Assembly: GCA_016717345.1 (NCBI GenBank)
Contig: JADKFR010000001.1
Location: 62,001 to 126,000 of the forward strand
Direction of reading: 5' to 3'
Length of the DNA: 64,000 bases
From: Propionibacteriaceae bacterium
GTDB taxonomy: Bacteria; Actinomycetota; Actinomycetes; Propionibacteriales; Propionibacteriaceae
Shown here: positions 44,938-53,442 of the stretch, piece by piece
Position numbering within the stretch: the first letter of the stretch is position 1
Layout: every line of letters begins with the position of its first letter
Position numbers and translations under genes: made by a program
The notes under the pieces: generated by a model
What the model was told of the DNA's origin: nothing
What the model saw: the letters and a program-made list of their open reading frames with translations, nothing else
Database searches by the model: none

Positions 44938-45563
44938 GCCCTCATTCTAGGGCGGGCACTCTGCCCGGCGCGCAGTCCATTGCCATCGAGGAGCAGGTCC
45001 ACGAAATCGCGCAGTTCTGATCCGGCAAGACATCCGATGTCTGCCGGCGTCTGCTGCGAGAACTGATCATGAGCGCTCGGCAGGGCTGGGTGGCCGTGGG
45101 TGTGTCCTGTAATTGGCGCTGGCTAGGGATCTGGTCGTGACCGGTTTCGCCCTTGTGGTCGGCGGGGGGGCATTCTCACGTGGCGGGCCGTGGGCGGCGG
45201 TCGCGTTGTGGCGAGGGGGGAGCGGTGCGTTGGGGCGCGGGGTGCGGGGTGGTTGGTGAGGGTGTGGGCGTCCTTCGGTGCGGGTTCGCGCTGCGGGCAG
45301 GGGGTGTTTGTTTGGGCGTCCAAGCTGGGCGGGGGCTCGGTTGCGGGGGGGTTTGTCGCGGGGGGGCTCGTGGTGCCGTCCGTCTCCGGGGGGGGGTGAG
45401 CGAGGGTAGTGGTCTTCGGGGGCCGGGGGGCGGCGGTCGGGGGTCGGGGCGTTGGGGGGGGGGCGGGGTGGGGCGCGGGTGTCAAGGGGAGGCGGTGGGG
45501 GGGGGACGGGGGGCGGGGGGCGTTCTTAGGCAACATTCCGAGGGCCTGCGTGCCCCAGCGGAG
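44938..45563. other. Gene-free stretch with extreme G-rich strand
   Basis: The first 200 bp look ordinary and hold nothing recognisable. From about 45170 to 45535 the plus strand is mostly G and T with many runs of 7-9 G and very little A. Open frames here encode only Pro/Thr/Arg-rich or Gly-rich strings. It may be a sequencing or assembly artefact (two-colour poly-G type), or a true G-quadruplex-prone region. I support no gene in it. Confidence 0.6.
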
Positions 45564-45983
45564 CTATGGAATCAGCAGCAGGGCCAACGCCAGGACGGCG
45601 CCCATCAGGTCGTCGAACAGATTGGGCTGGGCCTTTCCACTCGACAGGACGTGTCGGAGCCCGCACCAAGCCACCAACGCAAGCGGGATGCCCAACAGCC
45701 AGGTGGTCACCGTATGCCAGAGGCCAGGCTGGTCTAGTCCCGGAATCAGAAACGTGGGAACCAGGATGAGAATCAAGACCGGGGCAAATGCGCCGAGCCA
45801 GAGGGCGGCAGCAGTGCCCATCGGGCCGTCCTCTCCCGTTCGGAGGGGCCGTCGGTGATCTGCGAGCGACGCCTTCCATGTCTCGCGTCGGAACTCCCTT
45901 GGTGCCAGCGCGGCATCGAACGCTGCGCACAAAGGGGAGGTCATGATCGACCGAGGAAGCGACACCGTTTCATAGTCGGGCAT
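45564..45983 (-). CDS. Small membrane protein of the element
   Basis: This 139-residue protein has a soluble N-terminal part of about 60 residues and two or three membrane segments (PVLILILVPTFLIPG, a central helix and GAVLALALLLIP at the very end). No family is recognised. The start is uncertain. ATG at 45983 is chosen over 46028, because the latter shares its CATG with the divergent gene's start. Confidence 0.5.
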   Translation of the reverse strand: MPDYETVSLPRSIMTSPLCAAFDAALAPREFRRETWKASLADHRRPLRTGEDGPMGTAAALWLGAFAPVLILILVPTFLIPGLDQPGLWHTVTTWLLGIPLALVAWCGLRHVLSSGKAQPNLFDDLMGAVLALALLLIP

Positions 45984-46026
45984 CGGAAGGGCTCGCGACA
46001 AAACGGCCAGCCGCCAACGCACTGAC

Positions 46027-47085
46027 ATGCCCCGCTGTGCGCTCGATCTTGCTGAGTTGTGGACGCTGGCTGAGTCTGAGGAGGCGCATGCCGCGCCTAA
46101 GCCGATCGAGGCCGTGGGGCCTTGGTTCCCTGTCTTCTGGCAGCGCGAGGCGCGCCTGTCGAGTAGCTTCCTTGTCGTGCCGAATCACTGGGAGCCGCCG
46201 CCGATCTCTCGAGGCGATCCTGAGGGTGAGGACAGCTGGAATCGTCAGCCGGTCGCCGGGACCGGCGACATCGCGCGCGTGGTCGTTCACAACGCATACG
46301 AATCGGTATGGCTGGACCCGGTGTTCGACAAGCAGGCGCCTCGGATCCAGGTGGTCTCTGCGGGCCAGGTCGCCCGGCAGAGGCTTCTCGGCTGGTGGTG
46401 CAACCTGATCGGTCATCGCCCAGTTGAGGTGCTGGTCCTGGAGGGCTCGCCGGTCGACGAGCGCGTGCCCGGTGAGGAGATGGGCACGCTCATGGCGGTC
46501 GTCCTCGAGTTGACCGACGGACGCCTGCAGGAGTACGCCCTTGAACCTGTTTCACGCATGGCTTGCCGAACCTGTCGAGGCGTGGATCGTCACCAGGTCG
46601 ATCGAGGCCCTGGAATGGCGCGGTTGCGTCCCACCGGCGAGCAGATCGGGTACGTGGAGTCACCAGTCCCACAACAGGTCGCAGGACCGCTGTGGTTGCG
46701 GATGTGGCTGCCCTGGAATCCCTGGGGGCCGTTTCGTGGGTTCTACATCAGCATCCTCGCGCCAGCTGGAATGCTGGCGACCTCCCTGCTCGTGTCATTG
46801 CATCAACTGGGCTGGGTGCCTCGCGCCGAGCGCTGGCTCGAACTGCCTGCCCTCGCCATCGCGGTCGACATGGTGTTCAGCAACATGTTCGGTTATCTCC
46901 GGGAGTTCCTCAAGACCTGCGGTGCCAGGTTCGATCAAGCGGAGCCGTTCGGGCAACGACCGGGGAACTCTAGGTTGTGGGAGAAGAGGCCGACTCTCTC
47001 AGCCCACGATCACTCGCAGAAAGCCCTTCGTGTCCCGACCACGCCAAACGTCCCCGAAGGCCACTCAAGCACTCGCCCGGAGTGA
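46027..47085 (+). CDS. Hypothetical membrane protein of the element, frame uncertain in the middle
   Basis: The 352-codon frame encodes a soluble first half (WFPVFWQREARLSSSFLVVPN and DIARVVVHNAYESVWLDPVF). The second half has two membrane helices (FYISILAPAGMLATSLLVSL and LPALAIAVDMVFSNMFGYL). Between about 46540 and 46620 another frame has better codon use and reads FHAWLAEPVEAWIVTRSIEA. Two compensating indels are therefore possible. No family is recognised and no clear ribosome-binding site precedes ATG 46027. Confidence 0.45.
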   Translation: MPRCALDLAELWTLAESEEAHAAPKPIEAVGPWFPVFWQREARLSSSFLVVPNHWEPPPISRGDPEGEDSWNRQPVAGTGDIARVVVHNAYESVWLDPVFDKQAPRIQVVSAGQVARQRLLGWWCNLIGHRPVEVLVLEGSPVDERVPGEEMGTLMAVVLELTDGRLQEYALEPVSRMACRTCRGVDRHQVDRGPGMARLRPTGEQIGYVESPVPQQVAGPLWLRMWLPWNPWGPFRGFYISILAPAGMLATSLLVSLHQLGWVPRAERWLELPALAIAVDMVFSNMFGYLREFLKTCGARFDQAEPFGQRPGNSRLWEKRPTLSAHDHSQKALRVPTTPNVPEGHSSTRPE

Positions 47086-47440
47086 TGAACACTGACTCAT
47101 CCTTGTCTGGCCGCACCGGTGGGTGTCGATCCTGCCGAAGATGGCACGTGCGTGCCCGGCTGGCTGCTCACGAAGATCGGCTGGTAGGACGCAGTAACTC
47201 GGACTCGCCTCAGGACCGGATCTGGAGTCACCCATTTACACCGATCCCGTTTCCTTCTGCTCGACGCCGAATCCGTCCCCTCCCTCTCTTCGACGCCCCA
47301 AACCGCCCGTCCACCTTCTCGACTCTTCCGTCCTGCACCGTCCCGACTCCTTCTTTCGACTCTTCGCCGCAACCTCCTCCAACCGCAACACACAATGTGC
47401 ATTGCCGGTTGGTGACGTCCCCCGGAACGTCCGCGCAAGA
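47086..47440. other. Gene-free stretch, partly pyrimidine-rich
   Basis: No supported gene lies here. Between about 47240 and 47390 the plus strand is strongly C/T-rich, with repeated CTCGAC and TTCGAC units. Its role is unknown; it could be a decayed gene or part of a transfer origin. Confidence 0.4.
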
Positions 47441-47728
47441 TCAGGCGACGGGGTCGAGGCGGGTGACCTTGGGCAGGCCAGCGGCGCGTTCGGCTGCGAG
47501 GTCATGGGCGGACTGCATGGCCAGCCAGGCGCGGGCCGCGCCCACGCCAGCCTCCTCGAGGCGGACGGCGAGGTTGGGGCTGATCCGGGCGTGGCCGTGC
47601 AGGACGCGGCTCAGGGTGACCCGGGAGATGCCGAGCCGGGAGGCCGCTTCGCCGACGCTCAGCCCGAGGTCGGCCAGGACGTCCTCGCGGAGGATCTCGC
47701 CGGGATGTACCGGGTTGTTCATTGCCAT
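47441..47728 (-). CDS. higA: HigA-family antitoxin
   Basis: This 95-residue XRE-type protein starts NPVHPGEILREDVLADLGLS and has the helix-turn-helix GEAASRLGISRVTLSRVLHG, the hallmark of HigA/VapI antitoxins. It neutralises HigB and represses the operon. GAGGAGGTG before the ATG at 47728 is a strong site. It lies 13 bp after higB, the toxin-first order typical of this type. Confidence 0.93.
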   Translation of the reverse strand: MAMNNPVHPGEILREDVLADLGLSVGEAASRLGISRVTLSRVLHGHARISPNLAVRLEEAGVGAARAWLAMQSAHDLAAERAAGLPKVTRLDPVA

Positions 47729-47741
47729 CGTGTTCACCTCC

Positions 47742-48020
47742 TCAGTGGTAGTCCTGGTAGTCGACGAGTTCGACATCGCTGTCGATGAACCTGAACGTGA
47801 TCCGCCAGTTCCCGTTGACCCAGATCGACCAGTAGCCGGCCAGATCCGCCTTCAGTGGGTGCGTCCGGAAGCCCGGGATGGCCAGGTCGTCGGGTCCTTG
47901 AGCCACGTCGAGCAACGACAGGATGCGGAGCAGTTTGGGGACGTGGGCGGCCTGGACGCCCCTCTTCGATCCCGTCCGGTAGAGCTGCTCCAGCCCCTTG
48001 TGGCGGAAGCTGACGATCAC
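47742..48020 (-). CDS. higB: HigB-family toxin (RelE-like mRNA interferase)
   Basis: This 92-residue toxin starts MIVSFRHKGLEQLYRTGSKRG and ends in the conserved NGNWRITFRF and VELVDYQDYH. HigB cuts mRNA on the ribosome; together with HigA it stabilises mobile elements. GTG at 48020 matches the family start exactly. The palindrome at 48031-48052 just upstream is the likely HigA operator. Confidence 0.93.
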   Translation of the reverse strand: MIVSFRHKGLEQLYRTGSKRGVQAAHVPKLLRILSLLDVAQGPDDLAIPGFRTHPLKADLAGYWSIWVNGNWRITFRFIDSDVELVDYQDYH

Positions 48021-48561
48021 AGTTCCAGCGTATCGCGTAGCGCTACACGATACAACGAATGGTTGTCTCGATCTGAGATCCCCGGTCCTTCTGCGTCCCG
48101 ATCGCCGACCACTTTGGCCTAGGGAAGGTATCAGCACGAACTCAGTCCGTGACGGGTCCGCCAAGGCCGGCCTGTCGGCTTATGGGAAGTGAGGGTCCTG
48201 TTCGGGCGAGGGCCCCGATCGGGGTCATGGAACTGGGAGGACTTCAGAAGATTTGAAGAATCCGAGGTCCGCGGCGTCCCGATCGAGGAACTCCCGGGCC
48301 TACGGGGGGCCCGGCCGGGGGCCCCCCCCCCCGGGGGGGGGGGGGGGGGGGGGGGGGGTGGGGGGGGGAGGTGACAGGAGATTTCAGCGAGTCGGTGGCC
48401 GGACGCGGCCGGCTCGCTGGCTCAAGGGGAAGAAAGTCGCGGGTTCGGTGTCCGAATACTGCCCTTTCGCCGGCTTAAGGAGGTGAGAGTCCCGCCCGGT
48501 CGTCCGGACCGGGGGTCTGCTCGTCGGCTTGGTGGCTTAGAAGGAGGTGACTAGCACGGTG
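48021..48561. other. Region between higB and the relaxase gene, with a C/G homopolymer
   Basis: Apart from the higBA operator, no gene is supported. At 48322-48332 there are 11 C, followed by 26 G (48333-48358) and, after one T, 9 more G. This run is unlikely to be correctly sequenced. Two near-identical segments with the full anti-Shine-Dalgarno match AAGGAGGTGA lie at 48478-48487 and 48541-48550; only the second precedes a start codon. A transfer origin may lie here but cannot be defined by eye. Confidence 0.5.
48031..48052. promoter_or_regulatory. Palindromic higBA operator
   Basis: The 22-bp site has arms TATCG and CGATA around a GTAGCGCTAC core and only one mismatched symmetric pair. 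It lies 11 bp before the higB start, where HigA autoregulation is expected. Confidence 0.7.
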
Positions 48562-51500
48562 ATGAGTCTGAAGAAGCTGGCGGCCGGGTCGGCGTACGAC
48601 TACCTGACACGCCAGGTCGCCGTGCAGGACGCCGCGGTGCCGGCAGGCGGCCTGAGCACTTACTACGCCGAGCGGGGCGAAGCGCCTGGCACCTGGGTCG
48701 GTACCGGTCTGGCAGGGCTGGGCATTCGGCCGGGCGAGGTGGTGACCGAGGAGCAGATGCAGCACCTGTTCGGTATCGGGGAGCATCCGCTGGCCGACCA
48801 GCTTCGTGCAGCGGCCTTGGCGACAGGGTTGTCTCCGGTCGAGGTGGACGCGGCGGGCAGGCTGGGGGCACCGTTCCGCGTCCGCACCAGCCCCGGCCTT
48901 GAGACCTTCCGGGGAGAGTTTGCGGCCAGTTGCCAAGGGTGGAACATCGCGGCCGGACGGCCTGCACGGTCGGCCGTGCCGGATGAGGTGAAGGCCCAGC
49001 TGCGAACCGAGCTTGGGCGTGAGCTCTTCGTACGCGAGTTCGGCCGACAGCCGACCTCGGAGCGGGAACTGTTGGGTGCGATCGTTCGCTGGTCCAAGGC
49101 TGCACCGGTGACCGTGGCCGGGTTCGACCTGTCCTTCTCGCCATCGAAGTCCGTCTCATCGCTGTGGGCGTTGGCCGATCCGCAAGTGGCGGCGTTGATC
49201 GAGCGCTGTCACCAAGCCGCCGTGCGAGCGAGCCTGGACCACCTCGAGCACCACGCGCTCTACACCCGGCTCGGCACGGACGGGGTGCAGCAGGTCGACG
49301 TGCAAGGCATGGTCGGGGTGTGGTTCACTCACCGTGATTCCCGCGCCGGCGATCCCGACCTGCATGCGCATGTGGCGATCGCGAACAAGGTCCAGACCCT
49401 CGACGGCCGGTGGCGCGCGGTAGACGCCCGCCTGGTGTACCAGGCGCACGTTGCGGCCTCAGAGGTCTACGACACGACGCTGATGGCCCAGCTCGGCGAG
49501 GTCCTCGGCGTGCGGCTGGTACCCAGGCAGGCCAGAGGGAAGAACCCGGTGTGGGAGATCGACGGGGTCGATCCGGAGCTATGCAAGGCATGGTCGTCCC
49601 GTCGCACCGAGATCACCCAGGCGGCGGCCGAGTTGGCAGCGACGTTCCGCGCCAATCACGGACGTCCGCCGACCCAGCTGGAGATGATCCATCTGGCCCA
49701 GCAGGCGAACCTGGCCACCCGTCAGGCCAAGCACGAACCCCGGACGCTGGCCGAGCAACGCGCCACCTGGCGGCAACAGGCCGAAGCCCTACTTGGCGCC
49801 GGCGGCATCGAGGAGATGCTGGGCCGCACCTTCCGGCGCGCCCCGGTCGCCACGTTCCAACCCACCCCGGCCTGGACCGAGCAGGTCGCCACCACCGTGG
49901 TGGAAGCGCTGGAGGCCAGCCGTGCGACGTGGAGGGAGATGCACGTCCACGCCGAGGTTCTACGCCAGATCCGCGGCCTCCCGATCCCCACAGACCAGCT
50001 CACGAGCATCGTTGACCGGCTGGTCGACGCCGTCCTCACCGGGCACTCGTGGTCGCTGGAGTTAGCCAGCGATGGCGTCGACGAACCGGCGGTGCTGCGT
50101 CGCCTTGACGGCCAGAGCGTCTACACCGTGGCCGGGTCGATCACCTACAGCTCAGGCCGAATCATGGCCGCCGAGCAACGTCTGCTCGCCACCGCGGCCC
50201 GCACCGATGGACGCCGGATCGACCCTGCCCTCGTCGACCTCGCGCTGCTCGAATCCACCGCCAACGGCGTCACCCTGAACCACGGACAGGCCGACCTCGT
50301 CCGCGACATGGCCACCTCAGGCCGCCGCATCCAGCTCGCCATCGCGCCCGCCGGGACCGGCAAGACCACCGCCCTCGCGGTGCTGAGGCAGTCGTGGGCC
50401 GCGAGCGGTGGCCAAGTGGTCGGGCTCGCCCCATCTGCGGCCGCCGCCGACGTGCTGCGAGAGCACCTGGGCGGCACCTGCGACACCCTCGCCAAACTCG
50501 CCCACTCCCTGACCCATCCGGAGACCGCCCCCGCCTGGGCCCAACAGATCGGACCGGACACCCTGGTGATCATCGACGAGGCCGGCATGGCCGACACCCC
50601 CACCCTCGACCTGGTCACAAGCCACGTCGCCAGCCTCGGCGGCAGCGTCCGCCTCGTCGGGGACGACCACCAACTCACCGCCGTCGCAGCCGGCGGCATC
50701 CTCGCCGACATCGCAACCACCCACGGCGCACTCCGACTGGACGAGGTGCTCCGTTTCGACGACCCCGGCGAGGCCGCTGCCACCCTCGCCCTGCGCCGCG
50801 GCGACCCGAACGCGATCGGGTTCTACGCCGACAACAACCGGCTCCACCCCGCCGACGCAGCCACCATCGGCAGCCAGGTCCTCACCGCCTGGTACGCCGA
50901 CCGCCACCGCGGGCTGGACGCGATCATGCTTGCGCCCACCCGCGACCTCGTGGCCCAGCTCAACCAAGCCGCGCGCGCCGCCCGCCTCAACGGCCAGCAG
51001 GCCGGCCGTGAAGTCGCTCTGGCCGACGGCAACCACGCCAGCGCTGGCGACGTGGTCATCACCAGACGCAACAACCGTCAACTCCGCACCGGGCCCAACG
51101 AGTGGGTCAAGAACGGCGACCGATGGCAGGTCACCACGGTCCACCGGGACGGCTCGATCAACGCTCGGCACCTTCGCAACAACAGGTCAGTCCACGTGCC
51201 GCCGGACTATGTCGAGGCCTGGTGTGAGCTGGGGTACGCCACGACGATTCACACCGCACAAGGCGTCACAGCCGACACCTGCCATGGCCTTCTCGCCGGC
51301 AACGAGACCCGGCAGCAGCTGTACACCATGGCCACCCGCGGCCGGCAAGCCAACCACCTGCACGTCCAGACCACCGGCGACGGCCAGCCCGACCCGCTCG
51401 ACCTCGACTCGGTCACGGACCGAACCGTCACCGAGATCCTCGAACGCATCCTCGCCCACGACGAGCAAGCCATTTCGGCCACCACCACACGAAGGCAGGC

Positions 51501-52459
51501 CGCCGACCCGGCCAACCAGCTGGCCCCCGCTGTGGCGCGCTATTCAGACACGCTCGGCGTCGCCGCCGAACAGCTTCTGGGCGCAGAGGCCGTCAAGAAG
51601 ATCGAGGAGTGCGCGGATCAGCTCGTGCTGTGGCTCACCACCGAACCTGCCTGGCCCACGCTCAAGGGCCACCTACTCCAGCTGGCCGCCGCCGGACACG
51701 ACCCGGTCGCCGTTCTCCGCGACGCCGTCCGCCAAGGCGGCCTCGACGAGGCCCAGGACGTGGCCGCTGTCCTCGTTTGGCGCATCGACCACGCACGGCA
51801 CCTCCCGGCCGGGCCTCTTCCGTGGCTGCCAGGCATCCCCGCTCGGCTCGCCGACGATGCCGTGTGGGGGGGTTCACCTCACCGCACGCGCCAACCTCGT
51901 CCGAAACCTCGATCAGGCGGTCCGCGGTCGCGTCGAAGCCGACCGGCCGCTGTGGCAGGGCCACGCCGACATTCCTGAAGCACTTGCCGCCGACATCCGC
52001 GCGTGGCGCGCAGCTAACGGCATCCCCGAGTACGACCTTCGTCCGACTGGGCCGCCGGCAGGCACGACCGCCGGCATTCGCTGGCAACGCCGCCTCGACG
52101 GACAGCTCGCCGAGACGAGCCTGCCCGACATCACGGAATGGTGGGATCAGCTCGCACCGATGGCCCCACACATCGCCAACGACCCGCAGATCCGCGTTCT
52201 CGCCTCCCACCTCAACCGCATGGCCATCGACGGCGTTGACGTCCGCGCCACCCTCGCCGACGCCATCAAGGACGGACCCCTGCCGGTCGAGCACACCCTC
52301 GGCGCCCTGGCGTACCGGCTCGAACGACACCGCCCCAAGCACGCCTGGATCCCGCCCGGCTGGCCGCCGATCGTCGAGTCGCGCACGGTCCGGCGGCGGC
52401 CCGAAGACGAGCCCGGCTACCACCGGGGCCGCAGCCGCGACCGCGGCATTGACATCTGA
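48562..52459 (+). pseudogene. MobF relaxase-helicase (TrwC/TraA type), single-base frameshift near the 3' end
   Basis: About 1299 codons. The N-terminal relaxase has tyrosines Tyr12 and Tyr14 in AYDYLTRQV and the metal-binding histidines His257, His268 and His270 (HRD...LHAH). The helicase half has the P-loop APAGTGKTT near residue 598, Walker B IIDEAGMAD and GDDHQLTAV. Such proteins nick the transfer origin and unwind the strand. At 51866-51872 a run of 7 G shifts the frame; 6 G would restore AVWGVHLTARANLV and the C-terminal 190 residues. Even as read, both enzymatic domains are intact. AAGGAGGTGA lies upstream; a GTG at 48559 is an alternative start. Confidence 0.88.
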
Positions 52460-52487
52460 TCACCCAGTAGAAGACAGGAGAACCGCG

Positions 52488-52700
52488 ATGACCGTCCAGG
52501 AGCGCACTCAACCCACGGAGTACCTCACCCTCAAGGAAGCGGCCGCACGCTTCAAGGTCAGCGAAAAGACGCTCCGCCGCCGGATCAGCACTGGCGATCT
52601 CCGTGCAGTCCACAACGGGAGAAGGCTGATCAGGATTGCGGAAGCGGATCTAGAGGCACTTTTCGAACCGGTTCCAAATGCTCGATCGCTGGCGTCCTGA
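52488..52700 (+). CDS. xis: Excisionase/MerR-like helix-turn-helix protein
   Basis: This 70-residue protein is a winged HTH of the excisionase type: EYLTLKEAAARFKVSEKTLRRRI and GDLRAVHNGRRLIRIAEADLEAL. It would bend DNA at the element ends and direct the integrase towards excision. AGGAG eight bases before the ATG fits. It follows the relaxase gene by 28 bp, rather than lying next to the integrase. Confidence 0.88.
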   Translation: MTVQERTQPTEYLTLKEAAARFKVSEKTLRRRISTGDLRAVHNGRRLIRIAEADLEALFEPVPNARSLAS

Positions 52701-52785
52701 CGCCGGGCCAAGGCGACGCACAGGTGTCAGCGGTTTCCCCCTAGTCTTTGGGAAGGCTGACGGATCGACTCGGGGAAGGTGCGTT

Positions 52786-53442
52786 GTGTCAATAACTTCT
52801 CCTCCATTCGTTCCGGAGGAGTACCAGGCAGGTGCCCAGTCCTGGGCATCCCGGGCGATTCGAGACCTTGCGCGTGCCTTGCACCCCATCCTTGCTGAAG
52901 TCCGTGGCGAGCCTGCCAGTGACCTTCCCCGGCCCACCGAATCAGGGGGTGGGGCAGGACTCTCGTCGCCCTTGTACCGATCGATCGATGTTCAGTACCA
53001 GTTCAGCGTCAATATCGTCGAGGTGCTGGAGTTCGACGTCGACGCGTTCTTGGGCACCCTCTACTCCGTGGCGGATGAGTTCGGTGGTCAGCTCGTTCGT
53101 GGCATGTTCCAGCACATCAGCGAGGTTTCCGAGGACAACGGCCAAGTCATATCCGTGGGCGATCGAAGCATGTTTGATGCGTTCGCAGACGCCCTCGAGA
53201 CGATGAACGTGGAGTTTGACGAGGAGGGGAACCACGGGCTGATCCTTCGGCACCCTGGGTCCTGCTCGGGGGGGTGCCGGCCCCGCCGGGGGGGGGGGGG
53301 GGCGCCCGCGCTGCACCCGGATGTGGCGCGCAAGTTGCGTGAGATCGGTCCAACTCCGGAGCAGGAGGAGCGGGTAAACCAAATCCTCAAGCGCAAGAGG
53401 GAGGAGTGGCGTGATTCGCGTCGTCGTAGCGAAATACCTTGA
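52786..53442 (+). CDS. First gene of a three-gene operon, unknown function (contains a poly-G run)
   Basis: I do not recognise this protein of about 218 residues. The central part (about 65-160) is an alpha/beta stretch with IDVQYQFSVNIVEVLEFDVDAF and VADEFGGQLVRGMFQHISEV. The C-terminus is a charged helix (PEQEERVNQILKRKREEWRDSRRR). A run of 15 G at 53288-53302 encodes glycines and is suspicious, so about 20 residues around it may be wrong. GTG at 52786 has GGAAGG upstream. It overlaps the nuclease gene by 32 bp, which suggests co-translation and a functional link. Confidence 0.6.
   Translation: MSITSPPFVPEEYQAGAQSWASRAIRDLARALHPILAEVRGEPASDLPRPTESGGGAGLSSPLYRSIDVQYQFSVNIVEVLEFDVDAFLGTLYSVADEFGGQLVRGMFQHISEVSEDNGQVISVGDRSMFDAFADALETMNVEFDEEGNHGLILRHPGSCSGGCRPRRGGGGAPALHPDVARKLREIGPTPEQEERVNQILKRKREEWRDSRRRSEIP

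Noticed and set aside
45123..45536. Proline-rich 137-residue frame on the minus strand
   Set aside because: It lies in the suspect G-rich stretch, has no ribosome-binding site or domain, and its composition follows directly from the G runs.
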